Below, in pieces: positions 8,563-17,338 of a DNA stretch of 63,112 nt (positions are counted from its first letter, which is position 1; each line of letters starts with the position of its first letter). The position numbers and the translations under genes are program-made. The DNA lies in NCBI GenBank assembly GCA_002716585.1, contig PBBL01000053.1, positions 1 through 63,112 on the forward strand, written 5' to 3'. The stretch comes from Myxococcales bacterium (lineage in GTDB: Bacteria > Myxococcota_A > Bradymonadia > Bradymonadales > GCA-2716585). Under the pieces are notes generated by a model. The model ran no database searches. It was not told the origin of the DNA and saw only the letters and a program-made list of their open reading frames with translations.

Positions 8563-9978
8563 ATGCTCAATGGATACCTCGACAACAACACCTACTCGAC
8601 GCCGGATGAGCCAACCCGCTACACCGCGAACGGGCGCCGGATCCTGGTTGTTGATGATGAGACCGGCGCGCGCACCGCGCTGCTCGAGCTGCTCAAGGAC
8701 GAAGGGTACGAGGTGCGAGGCGCCCCGGACGGGTTCAAGGCGATCGGGATCCTTCAGCAGTGGCCGTGCGATCTGCTCCTGACGGATCTGCGGATGCCTG
8801 TCATGGACGGCTTGACCCTCCTCAAGAAGGTCAAGGAGCTGCGCCCGGAGATGGTCTGCATCATCATGACGGCGTACGGGAGCGTGGAGAACGCCGTTGA
8901 GGCCATGAAGCTGGGCGCGGACGACTACCTGACCAAGCCGCTCAACTTTGACGCCGTTGAGGTCGTGCTCGCCCGCGCCTTTGAGCGCATGGACATGATG
9001 CGCGAGCTGGATGAGCTGCGGCGAGAGCGCACGGTCCCCAACCCGCGCACCCGGATCATCGGCAACAGCCCCCCGATCCAGGAGGTCAACAAGCTGATCG
9101 AGCAGATCGCCACCGCCCGCGCCACGGTGCTGATCACCGGCGAGTCGGGGACGGGCAAGGAGCTGATCGCGCGCATGATCCATGAAAAGAGCGATCGCGC
9201 CAACGCCCCCTTTGTGCGGCTGCACTGCGCGGCGCTCTCCGAGACGCTGTTGGAGAGCGAGCTGTTCGGTCACGAGAAGGGCTCCTTCACCGGGGCCACC
9301 GGGAGGCGGCAGGGTCGCTTCGAGGAGGCGGACAAGGGGACGCTGTTCCTCGATGAGATCGGCGAGATCCCGATGGCGACCCAGGTCAAGCTGCTGCGCT
9401 TCCTGCAGCAGCGCGAGTTCGAGCGCGTCGGCGGCAACCGCACCATCACCGTCGACGTCCGCATCGTCGCGGCCACCAACCGCGACCTCCAGCAGGCGGT
9501 CCGCGAAGGCGACTTCCGCGAGGACCTCTACTTCCGGCTCAACGTCATCCACGTCAAGAGCCCGCCGCTGCGCACCCGGCGCTCGGACATCCCGGTCCTC
9601 GTACGTCACTTCATCGTCAAGTACTCCGAGGAGAACCGAAAGCAGATCAAGGACATCACCGCCGAGGCGCTCGACATCCTCATGGCCTACGATTGGCCCG
9701 GGAACGTCCGCGAGCTGGAGAACGTCATCGAGCGCGCGGTCGTGCTCACCGAGAGCGACATCATCGACGTCAACCACCTCCCGCCCGACTTCGGGCAGAC
9801 CACCCTGTCGATCTCGCACGACATCCGCATCCCCGGCTCCTCGCTCGCCGAGTTGGAGCGGTTCGCCATCCTCAAGACCTACGAGGCGACCGGCGGCAAC
9901 ACCTCCGAGACCGCCGACATGCTCGGGATCAGCGTCCGCAAGGTGCAGTACAAGCTCAAGGAGTACCGCGAGGACTAG
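8563..9978 (+). CDS. NtrC-family sigma54-dependent response regulator
   Basis: 471 residues. Receiver domain: acidic pair Asp31-Asp32, phospho-acceptor Asp75 in [10 protein letters not shown], Lys in LTKPL. AAA+ domain: GESGTGKE Walker A, GSFTGA loop (Ser in place of Ala in GAFTGA) that contacts sigma54, and FLDEIGEI Walker B. C-terminal Fis-type helix-turn-helix ([17 protein letters not shown]). It presumably accepts phosphate from the globin kinase just upstream. GCGCA-N5-TGCGC palindromes and sigma54 promoters flank the operon on both sides, giving a ready set of targets. Confidence 0.95.
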   Translation: MLNGYLDNNTYSTPDEPTRYTANGRRILVVDDETGARTALLELLKDEGYEVRGAPDGFKAIGILQQWPCDLLLTDLRMPVMDGLTLLKKVKELRPEMVCIIMTAYGSVENAVEAMKLGADDYLTKPLNFDAVEVVLARAFERMDMMRELDELRRERTVPNPRTRIIGNSPPIQEVNKLIEQIATARATVLITGESGTGKELIARMIHEKSDRANAPFVRLHCAALSETLLESELFGHEKGSFTGATGRRQGRFEEADKGTLFLDEIGEIPMATQVKLLRFLQQREFERVGGNRTITVDVRIVAATNRDLQQAVREGDFREDLYFRLNVIHVKSPPLRTRRSDIPVLVRHFIVKYSEENRKQIKDITAEALDILMAYDWPGNVRELENVIERAVVLTESDIIDVNHLPPDFGQTTLSISHDIRIPGSSLAELERFAILKTYEATGGNTSETADMLGISVRKVQYKLKEYRED

Positions 9979-9981
9979 CGC

Positions 9982-9996
9982 GCGCAAAATCTGCGC
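9982..9996. promoter_or_regulatory. Upstream activator site 2 (GCGCA-N5-TGCGC)
   Basis: GCGCA-AAATC-TGCGC begins three bases after the regulator stop codon. It has the same arms and almost the same centre as site 1, and is 75 bases upstream of the next -24 element. Confidence 0.7.
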
Positions 9997-10011
9997 AGCA
10001 CCACTCCCAGA

Positions 10012-10026
10012 GCGCAACTCCTGCGC
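10012..10026. promoter_or_regulatory. Upstream activator site 3 (GCGCA-N5-TGCGC)
   Basis: GCGCA-ACTCC-TGCGC, centred exactly 30 bp from site 2. The spacing is close to three helical turns, which would put two activator dimers on the same face of the DNA. Confidence 0.65.
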
Positions 10027-10070
10027 CCCTCCGCTCCCCCTCCCGCCCCGTCACTGCGGCCCTCCCGGGT

Positions 10071-10086
10071 TGGCCCGGCTCTTGCT
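10071..10086 (+). promoter_or_regulatory. Sigma54 promoter of the small membrane protein-hemN operon
   Basis: TGGCCCGGCTCTTGCT matches TGGC-N7-TTGCW with exact spacing. It lies 45 bases after activator site 3 and 56 bases before the start of the small membrane protein gene. Confidence 0.75.
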
Positions 10087-10141
10087 CATGTCCAGCACAT
10101 GACCCCCTGCGCCACGCAGGCCCAACCCAGGAGGAGAACCC

Positions 10142-10330
10142 ATGAGCCAGGAAGCCCACAACATCGACGACAGCTGGAAGGTGCCCCTCTACCTCATGTC
10201 CGGGGTCGTCCTGGGCGTCGCCCTGACCGCCCTGGTGACCCTGACGATGATGGGCGTCTTCAGCGGCGACAGCGCCCCGGCCCAGCCTCCCGCCGCGTCC
10301 GCCTCCGCCACCCCGGGAGGCGCCCCGTGA
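10142..10330 (+). CDS. Small single-span membrane protein upstream of hemN
   Basis: 62 residues: a short polar N-terminus, one transmembrane helix (about 17-40, rich in V, L and A) and an Ala/Pro-rich tail. AGGAGGAG precedes the ATG. The stop overlaps the hemN GTG start (GTGA), so translation is coupled. It is the first gene after a sigma54 promoter and two activator sites. No family was recognised. A role in cbb3 or heme assembly is inferred only from position. Confidence 0.75.
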   Translation: MSQEAHNIDDSWKVPLYLMSGVVLGVALTALVTLTMMGVFSGDSAPAQPPAASASATPGGAP

Positions 10331-11706
10331 ACCACCTCGCCCTCAAGGAGCTGCTGGCGCGCTACGACCGACCCGGGCCGCGGTACACGTCGTACCCGAC
10401 CGCGGTGCAGTTCACCGAGCGCTTCGACGGTGACGACTACGCCCGGCACCTGGCTCGCGCCAACGCCGTGGACGCGCCGCTGTCGCTCTACCTGCACCTG
10501 CCGTTCTGCGAGCGGCGCTGCCTGTTCTGCGCCTGCAACACCATCGTCAGCCCGCGCAAGCAGGCCGTCTCGTCGTACCTGGAGGAGCTGGACGAGGAGA
10601 TCGGGATGGTCGCGGCCCACCTGCCCGACCGCAGGCAGGTGGAGCAGCTCCACCTCGGCGGAGGGACCCCGACCTACTTCGCCCCCCACGAGCTGGCGTG
10701 GCTGATGGAGCGCATCCGTGAGCGGTTTGACGTCGCCGAGGGCGCTGAGCTGAGCGTTGAGGTCGATCCCAGGGTCACGACGCCCGAGCACATCAACACT
10801 CTGGTGGAGTGTGGCTTCACGCGCCTGTCGATCGGTGTTCAAGACCTGGATCCGACGGTCCAGGAGGCGATCGCGCGGGTGCAGTCCCTGGAGCAGATCC
10901 GGGATCTCATGACCCTGGCCCGAGCCCGCGGGATCCGCTCGATCAACGTCGACCTGATCTATGGGCTGCCCCATCAGACGGTGGAGACCTTCCGCGACAC
11001 GGTTGAGGCGGTCATCGCGCTGGGCGCCGACCGCCTGGCGATCTACTCCTTCGCGTACGTGCCGTGGATCAAGGGTCACCAGAAGAAGCTCGACGCCGCC
11101 ACCCTGCCAGGGCGCGATCTGCGCTTCGAGCTGCAGGCGCTGGCCCGCTGCGCGTTGACGGACGCGGGCTACATCGACATCGGCATGGATCACTTCGCGC
11201 GCCCCGACGACGAGCTGGCGGTGGCGCAGCGTGAGGGGACGCTGGGGCGCAACTTCATGGGCTACACCGTCAGCCGCGCGCCCGATCTGATCGGCTTCGG
11301 GATCTCGGCGATCGGCTACGTTCAGGGCGCCTTTGTCCAGAACACCCGCAAGCTCAGCACCTACCGCCGCGCCCTGGAGCGCGGTGAGATGCCCGTGGAG
11401 CGAGGTTACGCGCTCAACGGCGACGACATGATCCGCCAACAGGTGATTCAGGAGCTGATGTGCAACTTCTGCGTCGACAAGACGCGCACCTCAGCGACGT
11501 TCTCGATCGACTTCGACGACTACTTCGCCGACGCGCTCCGACAACTGGAGCCGGAGGTCGAGGCGGGCATGATCACGATCGACGCCGACGCGCTCAAGGT
11601 GACCCCTCGGGGGCGCCTCTTCATCCGCAACCTCGCGATGGCCTTCGACCGCTACCTCAAGCCGCGCGAAGCGCAGGCCAGGCCCGTCTACTCCCAGACC
11701 GTTTGA
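10327..11706 (+). CDS. hemN: Oxygen-independent coproporphyrinogen III oxidase
   Basis: 459 residues from a GTG that overlaps the preceding stop. Radical-SAM cluster motif CERRCLFCAC at about residues 62-71, then HLGGGTPTY, SIGVQD and SINVDLIYGLPHQT, and a typical HemN C-terminus. It converts coproporphyrinogen III to protoporphyrinogen IX without O2 in the cytoplasm. Such genes are commonly induced at low oxygen; here the promoter is sigma54-type with activator palindromes. An ATG 228 bases upstream in the same frame is rejected because it would overlap the whole small-protein gene. Confidence 0.95.
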   Translation: MNHLALKELLARYDRPGPRYTSYPTAVQFTERFDGDDYARHLARANAVDAPLSLYLHLPFCERRCLFCACNTIVSPRKQAVSSYLEELDEEIGMVAAHLPDRRQVEQLHLGGGTPTYFAPHELAWLMERIRERFDVAEGAELSVEVDPRVTTPEHINTLVECGFTRLSIGVQDLDPTVQEAIARVQSLEQIRDLMTLARARGIRSINVDLIYGLPHQTVETFRDTVEAVIALGADRLAIYSFAYVPWIKGHQKKLDAATLPGRDLRFELQALARCALTDAGYIDIGMDHFARPDDELAVAQREGTLGRNFMGYTVSRAPDLIGFGISAIGYVQGAFVQNTRKLSTYRRALERGEMPVERGYALNGDDMIRQQVIQELMCNFCVDKTRTSATFSIDFDDYFADALRQLEPEVEAGMITIDADALKVTPRGRLFIRNLAMAFDRYLKPREAQARPVYSQTV

Positions 11707-11724
11707 TGTCGCTGTTGGGGCCAC

Positions 11725-12390
11725 TCAGCCCGTCAGCCGCCCCCAGACCGCCAGGTGTCGATCGCTGATCACGGCGACGTTCAACCCGCTCAGGCCATGG
11801 GCGGCGAGCTGGGCGTTGACCTCATCGGGCGTGAAGGCGGCGAGGAGCGAGTGGTAGAAGTCGTGGCGCAGCACCTCGGGCTCTCCGTTGGAGTGGAGCT
11901 GCATCAGCCGCTGCGCCTCGTCCGTCGAGGGCGGACGCGTGAGATCGACCATGAGGAAGGCCGCGCCGGGCTGTCCGTAGCGAACGACGTCGCTCCAGAA
12001 GACGTTGGGGTCGGGGAGGTGGTGCAGGAGGCTGTTGGAGATGAGCCCATCGAACGCGCCCTCCAGCGTCGAGCAGGGCAGCTGATCCTCCACCAGGGTC
12101 AGGCGCGACGCGACCCCCGCGTCGCGCGCGGCCTCAACCGCCAGCGCGAGCATCGGCGCGGAGGCGTCCACGCCGGTGACGCGCACATCGGGGAGGGCCT
12201 GGCAGAGGCGAATCGGGATGTCCGCGGGGCCGCCCCCGAGATCGAGGAGGTGGCCTCGCGTCAGCTCGGGGAAGGTGGCGAGGAAGCGCTCAACGAAGGC
12301 GGCGTTGGGGGTGGCGAAGTCGGCCTCGGCGTAGGCGCGGCACTGCTCGGGGCCGTCCATGACCTCGGGCTCCAGGGTGCGCGGGATCAT
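11725..12390 (-). CDS. Class I SAM-dependent methyltransferase
   Basis: 221 residues with the Rossmann SAM-binding motif LLDLGGGPADIPIRL (about 48-62), acidic motif VTGVDAS, and ISNSLLHHLPDP before strand 5. The substrate cannot be told from sequence. Its ATG overlaps the stop of the upstream helicase-like gene (ATGA), so it is the last gene of a three-gene minus-strand operon. It is convergent with hemN with only 18 bases between. Confidence 0.88.
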   Translation of the reverse strand: MIPRTLEPEVMDGPEQCRAYAEADFATPNAAFVERFLATFPELTRGHLLDLGGGPADIPIRLCQALPDVRVTGVDASAPMLALAVEAARDAGVASRLTLVEDQLPCSTLEGAFDGLISNSLLHHLPDPNVFWSDVVRYGQPGAAFLMVDLTRPPSTDEAQRLMQLHSNGEPEVLRHDFYHSLLAAFTPDEVNAQLAAHGLSGLNVAVISDRHLAVWGRLTG

Positions 12391-14633
12391 GAGCGCTCTC
12401 CAGTCGCGCGACCGTCGAGGCCCAGGTTGGCGAGCGCGGCCTCGACGGCCTCCGCCCCGTTCGCGTCGATGTGCAGGGAGGTCGGCCCCAGGCGAGCGAG
12501 GATGTGCTCCTCGACCTCGGGGACCTCCGCGAGCGCCGCGCAGACCTCCTCGCTGGAGACGTGCAGGATCACCGCGCCGCGCTCCACGCGTGCGGACACC
12601 TCCTCGCCGAGGAGCGTCAGGATGCGCAGCTCAAGCGAGGCGGGCACGCCTCCTTCGAGGCGTTCGCTCAGGAAGCCGAGGAGCCCGGACACCGCGTCAT
12701 CGCCCCAACAGCTTCGGATCTTCTCGACGTTCAGCGTCCAGGCGTCGGGCCACTCGGGCTCCCCCACCGGGTCGGCGAACCGCGGCAGCTCAGCGCGGGT
12801 GACGAAGTCGAGCCCGGTCGGCAGCGGCGCGAAGGTCAACTCCCCCGTGCGCTCCAGGCAGGGCGGCGTCGTCTGGGCGTAATCGACCTTGTGGGCCTTC
12901 TCGACGTCAAACACACGCGACAGGACCGACAGCTCCAGCGTGGGCAGGAAGACGTCGGTCGAGCTGAGGTGAACCAGCGGCTCGTCCGGCTTCCAGTAAT
13001 GCTGCAAGGTCCCCAGGTCGAGGTCGAGCGCGTCCGGGTCCGGGTGTTGGAGGATCGACCCTCGCGCGTAGAGGGTGATCTTCTGGTGAACCCGCTCCCA
13101 GTCGTCGAGCGTCCAGGCGATGTTGTCGGGGATGGGCGTCCGCGCGTTCTTCTTGAGGAAGGCGAGCAGCGCCTCCGCCGTCAACCCATCGCTGTAGCCG
13201 CGCTGCACCGTCTCGGCGCTCATCCGAAAGGTCGCCACGTGGTCGGCGAGGTTGATCCGCTCGCCGACGCGGTAGAGGGTGAACATGGAGCGGAGCGTGA
13301 TCGCGTCGCGGAACACCGTGACCTCGAAGTTGGGCAGGCACATCAGCGGCGGCGGGCGCTCGGAGGAGACGGGTCGGGAGGGCGGATCGATGCGGAGGAG
13401 GCGACGGCCACGCTCGGTCATGGCGATCACGAGGCGCCCTCGCTGGGTCTTGCCCAGGCGCGCGACGCCGAGCCACGGGAGCGCGGTGACGAGGACGCTG
13501 CGCAAAAAAAGCGTCGGCGCCGAGTCGATCTCCGCCTCCAGCGCGCGCCCGAGGTAGCCGCGGTCGAGGGCGAGCAGCAGCTCGACCACCGCGTCCACGT
13601 CAGCCCAGCCGCCCCAGGGGAGCTTGTTGAGGTCGCTGAGCACCTGACCGCGGACCCCGCTGAAGCGCGACGCCCAGTCGTTGTTCCCGCCGAGGACGGC
13701 GCGGCGAGGGGTGGTTGAGTCGAACGTGAGGCCCGAGGAGCGCTCCAGCAGGGCGTGGGCCTCGAACTCGCTCCAGTGCGCGCAGGAGCGGTAGGCGCGC
13801 ATCAGCAGCCGGTCGCGCTCCGCCTCGTTGGCCGTGAAGAACGCCTCCAGGCCGCGCGGGTTGGCGGTCAGCTCACGCTCATCTTCGTGCAGGAGGCCGA
13901 GCTGGAGCCCGAGGCCGAGCAAGAAGAAGGCGGCCTCGTAGTCGTCCGGCTTCATGGGGTCGGGCTCGGCGCCGAGGTCACGGCCTGGCAGGATGAGCCC
14001 TTTGATGAAGCGGGTCAGCGACCGGCGGTTGGGTGAGCCGTCCTTGTTGAGGATGAGCGCGTCGCCGCAGAGGCCGCTGGAGAGGTGGAGGAGGTTGAGC
14101 TCCAGGGTTGAGACCGAGGCGTCGAGCGTGACGATCACGTCCTGCTCCAGGATGCCGCCCAGCTCATGCCGCGCCGCTTCCAGGTCGAGCGCGTGGCGCA
14201 GCCACTCGAGGAGCGGGGCGGGCCAGATCAGCTCGCGCTGGAGGAAGCGCCGCGTCTCGATCTCCTCAAGCAGCGACCAGCCGCGCTGACCCGGCTCGGG
14301 GACCATGATCACGAGCCCAGCGCGGACCAGGGCGGTCAGCCCGACTTCGACGTCACCGAGGCCGCTGAGCAGCGCCTGGCGTCGGATGGTCTCGGCGCGG
14401 GCGCGCGCCTCAAGCCCATCGAGCGACAGGAGCGCGTTGGAGATGTTGGGGTTGTCGTTGAGGAGCAGGTGCAGCGCGTCGGGGTCGATGACGCTGTCGG
14501 CCAGCTCCACGTGATCGGAGAAGCCTCGTCCGACCATCTCGGCGACGACCTCATCGGGGTAGTGTTGTTGCCAACACGCCGCGAGACTCTGAGCGGCCTG
14601 GGGGCGGCGGGACTCGGAGGGGGAATCGTCCAT
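12387..14633 (-). CDS. Helicase-associated (XPB/Ssl2-type C-terminal) domain protein
   Basis: 748 residues. There is no Walker A or DEAD/DEAH motif, so it is not a complete helicase. The stretch at about 410-520 (LMCLPNFEVTVFRD, DNIAWTLDDWERV, GSILQHPDPD) resembles the XPB/Ssl2-like helicase-associated domain found in large actinobacterial and myxobacterial proteins. The rest is helical with several winged-helix-like stretches. It overlaps both neighbours in the operon (TAATG upstream, ATGA downstream). A DNA-associated role is inferred from the domain only. Confidence 0.7.
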   Translation of the reverse strand: MDDSPSESRRPQAAQSLAACWQQHYPDEVVAEMVGRGFSDHVELADSVIDPDALHLLLNDNPNISNALLSLDGLEARARAETIRRQALLSGLGDVEVGLTALVRAGLVIMVPEPGQRGWSLLEEIETRRFLQRELIWPAPLLEWLRHALDLEAARHELGGILEQDVIVTLDASVSTLELNLLHLSSGLCGDALILNKDGSPNRRSLTRFIKGLILPGRDLGAEPDPMKPDDYEAAFFLLGLGLQLGLLHEDERELTANPRGLEAFFTANEAERDRLLMRAYRSCAHWSEFEAHALLERSSGLTFDSTTPRRAVLGGNNDWASRFSGVRGQVLSDLNKLPWGGWADVDAVVELLLALDRGYLGRALEAEIDSAPTLFLRSVLVTALPWLGVARLGKTQRGRLVIAMTERGRRLLRIDPPSRPVSSERPPPLMCLPNFEVTVFRDAITLRSMFTLYRVGERINLADHVATFRMSAETVQRGYSDGLTAEALLAFLKKNARTPIPDNIAWTLDDWERVHQKITLYARGSILQHPDPDALDLDLGTLQHYWKPDEPLVHLSSTDVFLPTLELSVLSRVFDVEKAHKVDYAQTTPPCLERTGELTFAPLPTGLDFVTRAELPRFADPVGEPEWPDAWTLNVEKIRSCWGDDAVSGLLGFLSERLEGGVPASLELRILTLLGEEVSARVERGAVILHVSSEEVCAALAEVPEVEEHILARLGPTSLHIDANGAEAVEAALANLGLDGRATGERS

Positions 14634-14893
14634 TAGAGGTCTTCCTCAGCCAGCGGGACATGGCGCTCGGGTTTGCCTACAGTGCGCGGAAAGCGACCCT
14701 GCTCGTGCAAGGCGCGCTTGACCATGTGAAACTCAGACGCGGGGAACGCGATGGAGGTCGCGCCGAGCCGCACCACGTGCAGCGGGAGGGCGGACAAGAG
14801 CAGGAGCGTCTCCTCCAGGGTCGCGAGAGAATCACAGTGGAGCACCGAGACGTTGACATGAAAGGTCAAATCGCTGGGGTCGAGACGACTCAA
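14633..14893 (-). CDS. Hypothetical small protein
   Basis: 86 residues from a TTG with GGAGG five bases upstream. A TTG four codons further up lacks a binding site of its own. The protein is soluble with alternating beta and alpha segments (LTFHVNVSVLHC, LPLHVVRLGATSIAF). No family was recognised. It is the first gene of the operon, and its stop overlaps the ATG of the helicase-associated protein. Confidence 0.65.
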   Translation of the reverse strand: MSRLDPSDLTFHVNVSVLHCDSLATLEETLLLLSALPLHVVRLGATSIAFPASEFHMVKRALHEQGRFPRTVGKPERHVPLAEEDL

Positions 14894-14918
14894 GCGGTCC
14901 TCCAATGAGGTTGAGAGC

Positions 14919-15485
14919 GTGATGGTTCATGATGACGCGCCAGTTTCACCCGGTGACCTTGATGAGGCTGCCCAGGCAGGCGGATCATTGCGGCCTCACC
15001 GGCTGCTGTCAAGGCGCCCCGAGCGAGCGGATCGTTCGCGGTGGGCCACGGCGCTGTTGACGCTCGCGGCGTTGGCGGCGATCTCCTGCGCCGATCCGGT
15101 GCGCCGGGCTCGCAGCGACATGGACTCCTGGGAGCCCTTCGACCCCAGCGCGACGCTGCCGCCCCCGCCGCCGCCCGAGCTGAGCCTGGCGGAGGGTGAT
15201 CAGGTGTGCGAGTTCGACGCGCAGTGCGTGGTGGCGCGCGGGCTCCCGGGGCAGCGCCTGGAGGCGCTGTGCTGCGCGACCTGTGACGCCGAGGCGATCG
15301 CGCTCAACACAGAGCATGCTGCGCATCTGGAGGAGTGGCGAGGGCAGATCGCGTGTCACATGGTGGCCTGCGTCGGGCCTGGGGCGTGTATCGAGGAGCA
15401 GCTGGGCGTGGAGGCGGCGTGTATCGGGGGGGTGTGTGGCTTGAGGTCGGTCAGTCTTCCAAAAACTGCACCAACACCACCGTGA
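14919..15485 (+). CDS. Putative Cys-rich lipoprotein
   Basis: Up to 188 residues. A long N-terminal region precedes a hydrophobic stretch and a lipobox-like LAAISC at about residue 57, so the true start may be further downstream, but no good start codon is visible there. The mature part has a Pro-rich linker (PPPPPP) and about ten cysteines (CEFDAQC, CCATC, CIEEQLG, CIGGVC), as in secreted disulfide-rich proteins. GTG 14919 and ATG 14922 are equivalent candidates. The end overlaps the convergent phosphatase gene by 35 bases. Confidence 0.6.
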   Translation: MMVHDDAPVSPGDLDEAAQAGGSLRPHRLLSRRPERADRSRWATALLTLAALAAISCADPVRRARSDMDSWEPFDPSATLPPPPPPELSLAEGDQVCEFDAQCVVARGLPGQRLEALCCATCDAEAIALNTEHAAHLEEWRGQIACHMVACVGPGACIEEQLGVEAACIGGVCGLRSVSLPKTAPTPP

Positions 15486-16218
15486 CGTTGTCGTTGCCGC
15501 CGTTCTGGTTGGCGAGCTGGATGAGGCGGTTGCAGGCCTGCTCCAGCTCCTCGTTGGAGGAGACGAGGATCTCGCGCATCTCCTCGTCGGTGATCATGCC
15601 GTTGAGGCCGTCGGAGCAGAGGAGGTAGATGTCGCGGTGGACCGGGTCCTCGGAGACGACATCGACCTGGACGGTCTCCTTCATGCCGAGGGCGCGGACG
15701 ATGACGTTCTTGTGGGGGAAGTTCTCGATCTCCTCGGGAGTGAGATCCTTCATCTTGATGTAGTCGTTGAGCAGCGAGTGGTCCTCGGTGAGCTGGGTCA
15801 GGGTCTCCCCACGGAGCCGATAGACCCGACTGTCGCCGACGTGACCGACGTAGATGCTCTTGTCATGAAAGACCGTCGCGACGACCGTGGTCCCCATGCC
15901 CTTCTGCTTGGAGTTCGCCATGGCCGCCTCAAATATCTTGAGATTGGCCAGCTTGACCCCGGCGATGATGCGGTTCTCCTGGTACTTGCGCCCCTTCTCC
16001 ATCTTGAAGGGCCAGGTGATGTCCTCGTCTTCGGAGGTGTCCTTGTAGAACTGGACGATGGTCTCGACCGCCATCTGGCTGGCGACCTCGCCGCTGGCGT
16101 GACCACCCATACCGTCCGCGACGATGTAGATGTTGTGCTCAGGCAGGAGGAAGAGGGAGTCTTCGTTGTGATCCCGCTTCATTCCTACATGGGTGTTGCC
16201 AGCGTAACGGATCCTCAT
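15451..16218 (-). CDS. PP2C-family serine/threonine protein phosphatase
   Basis: 255 residues from the ATG of MRIRYAGNTHVG; a longer frame exists but would need a TTG. Metal-binding PP2C motifs are present in order: RDHNEDS, VADGMGGHASGE, GHVGDSRVYR, LLCSDGLNG and GGNDNVTVV. It is a cytoplasmic Mn/Mg-dependent phosphatase that reverses Ser/Thr phosphorylation, the counterpart of the FHA and kinase-like proteins in this window. Its own promoter (TTGACG-N17-TTATCG) lies 73 bases upstream. Confidence 0.93.
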   Translation of the reverse strand: MRIRYAGNTHVGMKRDHNEDSLFLLPEHNIYIVADGMGGHASGEVASQMAVETIVQFYKDTSEDEDITWPFKMEKGRKYQENRIIAGVKLANLKIFEAAMANSKQKGMGTTVVATVFHDKSIYVGHVGDSRVYRLRGETLTQLTEDHSLLNDYIKMKDLTPEEIENFPHKNVIVRALGMKETVQVDVVSEDPVHRDIYLLCSDGLNGMITDEEMREILVSSNEELEQACNRLIQLANQNGGNDNVTVVLVQFLED

Positions 16219-16290
16219 GAGAGATTCAGACCACGTGAAGGTTGGAGGACACTCAGACAATCAGACTGCCTGATGCAGAGCTGCAGAAGA

Positions 16291-16319
16291 CGATAACACG
16301 CTATGTCGACAAGCGTCAA
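16291..16319 (-). promoter_or_regulatory. Sigma70-type promoter of the PP2C gene
   Basis: On the minus strand TTGACG and TTATCG are separated by 17 bases, a good housekeeping promoter. It lies in an AT-richer gap between the PP2C and lipid kinase genes. Confidence 0.5.
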
Positions 16320-16348
16320 TTCTACTGAAGCACTTCTACGAAGCGCCA

Positions 16349-17293
16349 TCACAGGATGATCTGGATACGGGGCCCGGCCTCGATCGTCAGATCATGTCCA
16401 ACGGAGCGGTGCATGTCACCGTCGATGGTGTACAGCAGCTCCTCCTCGGCGCGGATCACGAGGCGCCGCGTGGAGAGGTTGGTGATGACCTCAGGGTTGG
16501 CGGGGCGACCGAAGCGGACGCGGGGCAGCTGCTTGGCGATCTGGGTCGTGCCGACGTCGTGGAAGAGGGCGACGTGGAAGCTGCCGTCGCTGTCTTCGCA
16601 GTAGATGAAGGGCCGAAAGCCCAGGCCGATCTGCTCGATGGTGGCGACCCCGATGGAGCCGTAGTTCTGAAGTGGCCGGATCGCGCCGTCCAGCTCCAGT
16701 TCGGCGCGCACGGGTCGCGTGACGCGCCGCGCCAGCTCACCGCCCAGGATCCCGGAGGTCACGGTCTGGGCCACGAGCTGCGCCGCGATCAGCGGCGAGG
16801 GGCTGCGGTGCTGGTAGTAGACCTCAAGGAAGTTGGCGATGATCCCGTTGCCGAAGATGAAGCCGTAGCGCACCGAGTCGCCGTCGATGAGCTTGAGCAT
16901 GTCGCGCTCGGTGAGGTCGAACTCCTGCCCTGTGTAGTAGCGCTCGACGAGGTTGAGCAGGATCCGCCCGGGCTCACCGCTGACCCCGACGGAGCCCGAG
17001 ATGTTGTTCATGGTGCCGCCGCGCAGGAAGGCGATCCGGGGGAGCGGCTTGTCGCCGTAGACCTTGATGAAGGTCGTGAGCGTGACATGGTTGGTGCCGT
17101 CGCCCCCGTTGAGGGCGAGGATGTCGATGTCGTTGCGCTTGAACTCGTCGGCGACCGAGGCGACGTCCTCCACCCGGTTGGTCATCTCGTAGACGTCGTC
17201 CTGGCCGAGGATGTAGCCCAGGCGGCGCATCCGCTCGGGGTAGCGGCGGTTGCGACGGCTGTTGGGGTTGGTGACGATTCCGATTCCAGGCAT
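16349..17293 (-). CDS. Diacylglycerol/lipid kinase family protein
   Basis: 314 residues starting MPGIGIVTNPNSRRN; a 5-residue longer form would need TTG. It has the DAGK catalytic motif LNGGDGTNH at about 76-84 and the typical second domain with FGNGIIANF. Members phosphorylate diacylglycerol or other lipids at the cytoplasmic face of the membrane, or occasionally sphingoid lipids; the substrate here is unknown. It lies on the same strand as moeA with about 45 bases between. Confidence 0.88.
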   Translation of the reverse strand: MPGIGIVTNPNSRRNRRYPERMRRLGYILGQDDVYEMTNRVEDVASVADEFKRNDIDILALNGGDGTNHVTLTTFIKVYGDKPLPRIAFLRGGTMNNISGSVGVSGEPGRILLNLVERYYTGQEFDLTERDMLKLIDGDSVRYGFIFGNGIIANFLEVYYQHRSPSPLIAAQLVAQTVTSGILGGELARRVTRPVRAELELDGAIRPLQNYGSIGVATIEQIGLGFRPFIYCEDSDGSFHVALFHDVGTTQIAKQLPRVRFGRPANPEVITNLSTRRLVIRAEEELLYTIDGDMHRSVGHDLTIEAGPRIQIIL

Positions 17294-17338
17294 GACGGGC
17301 TCACGCAAATACGACCGGGGGGTCCAAAGCTCCTCTCG

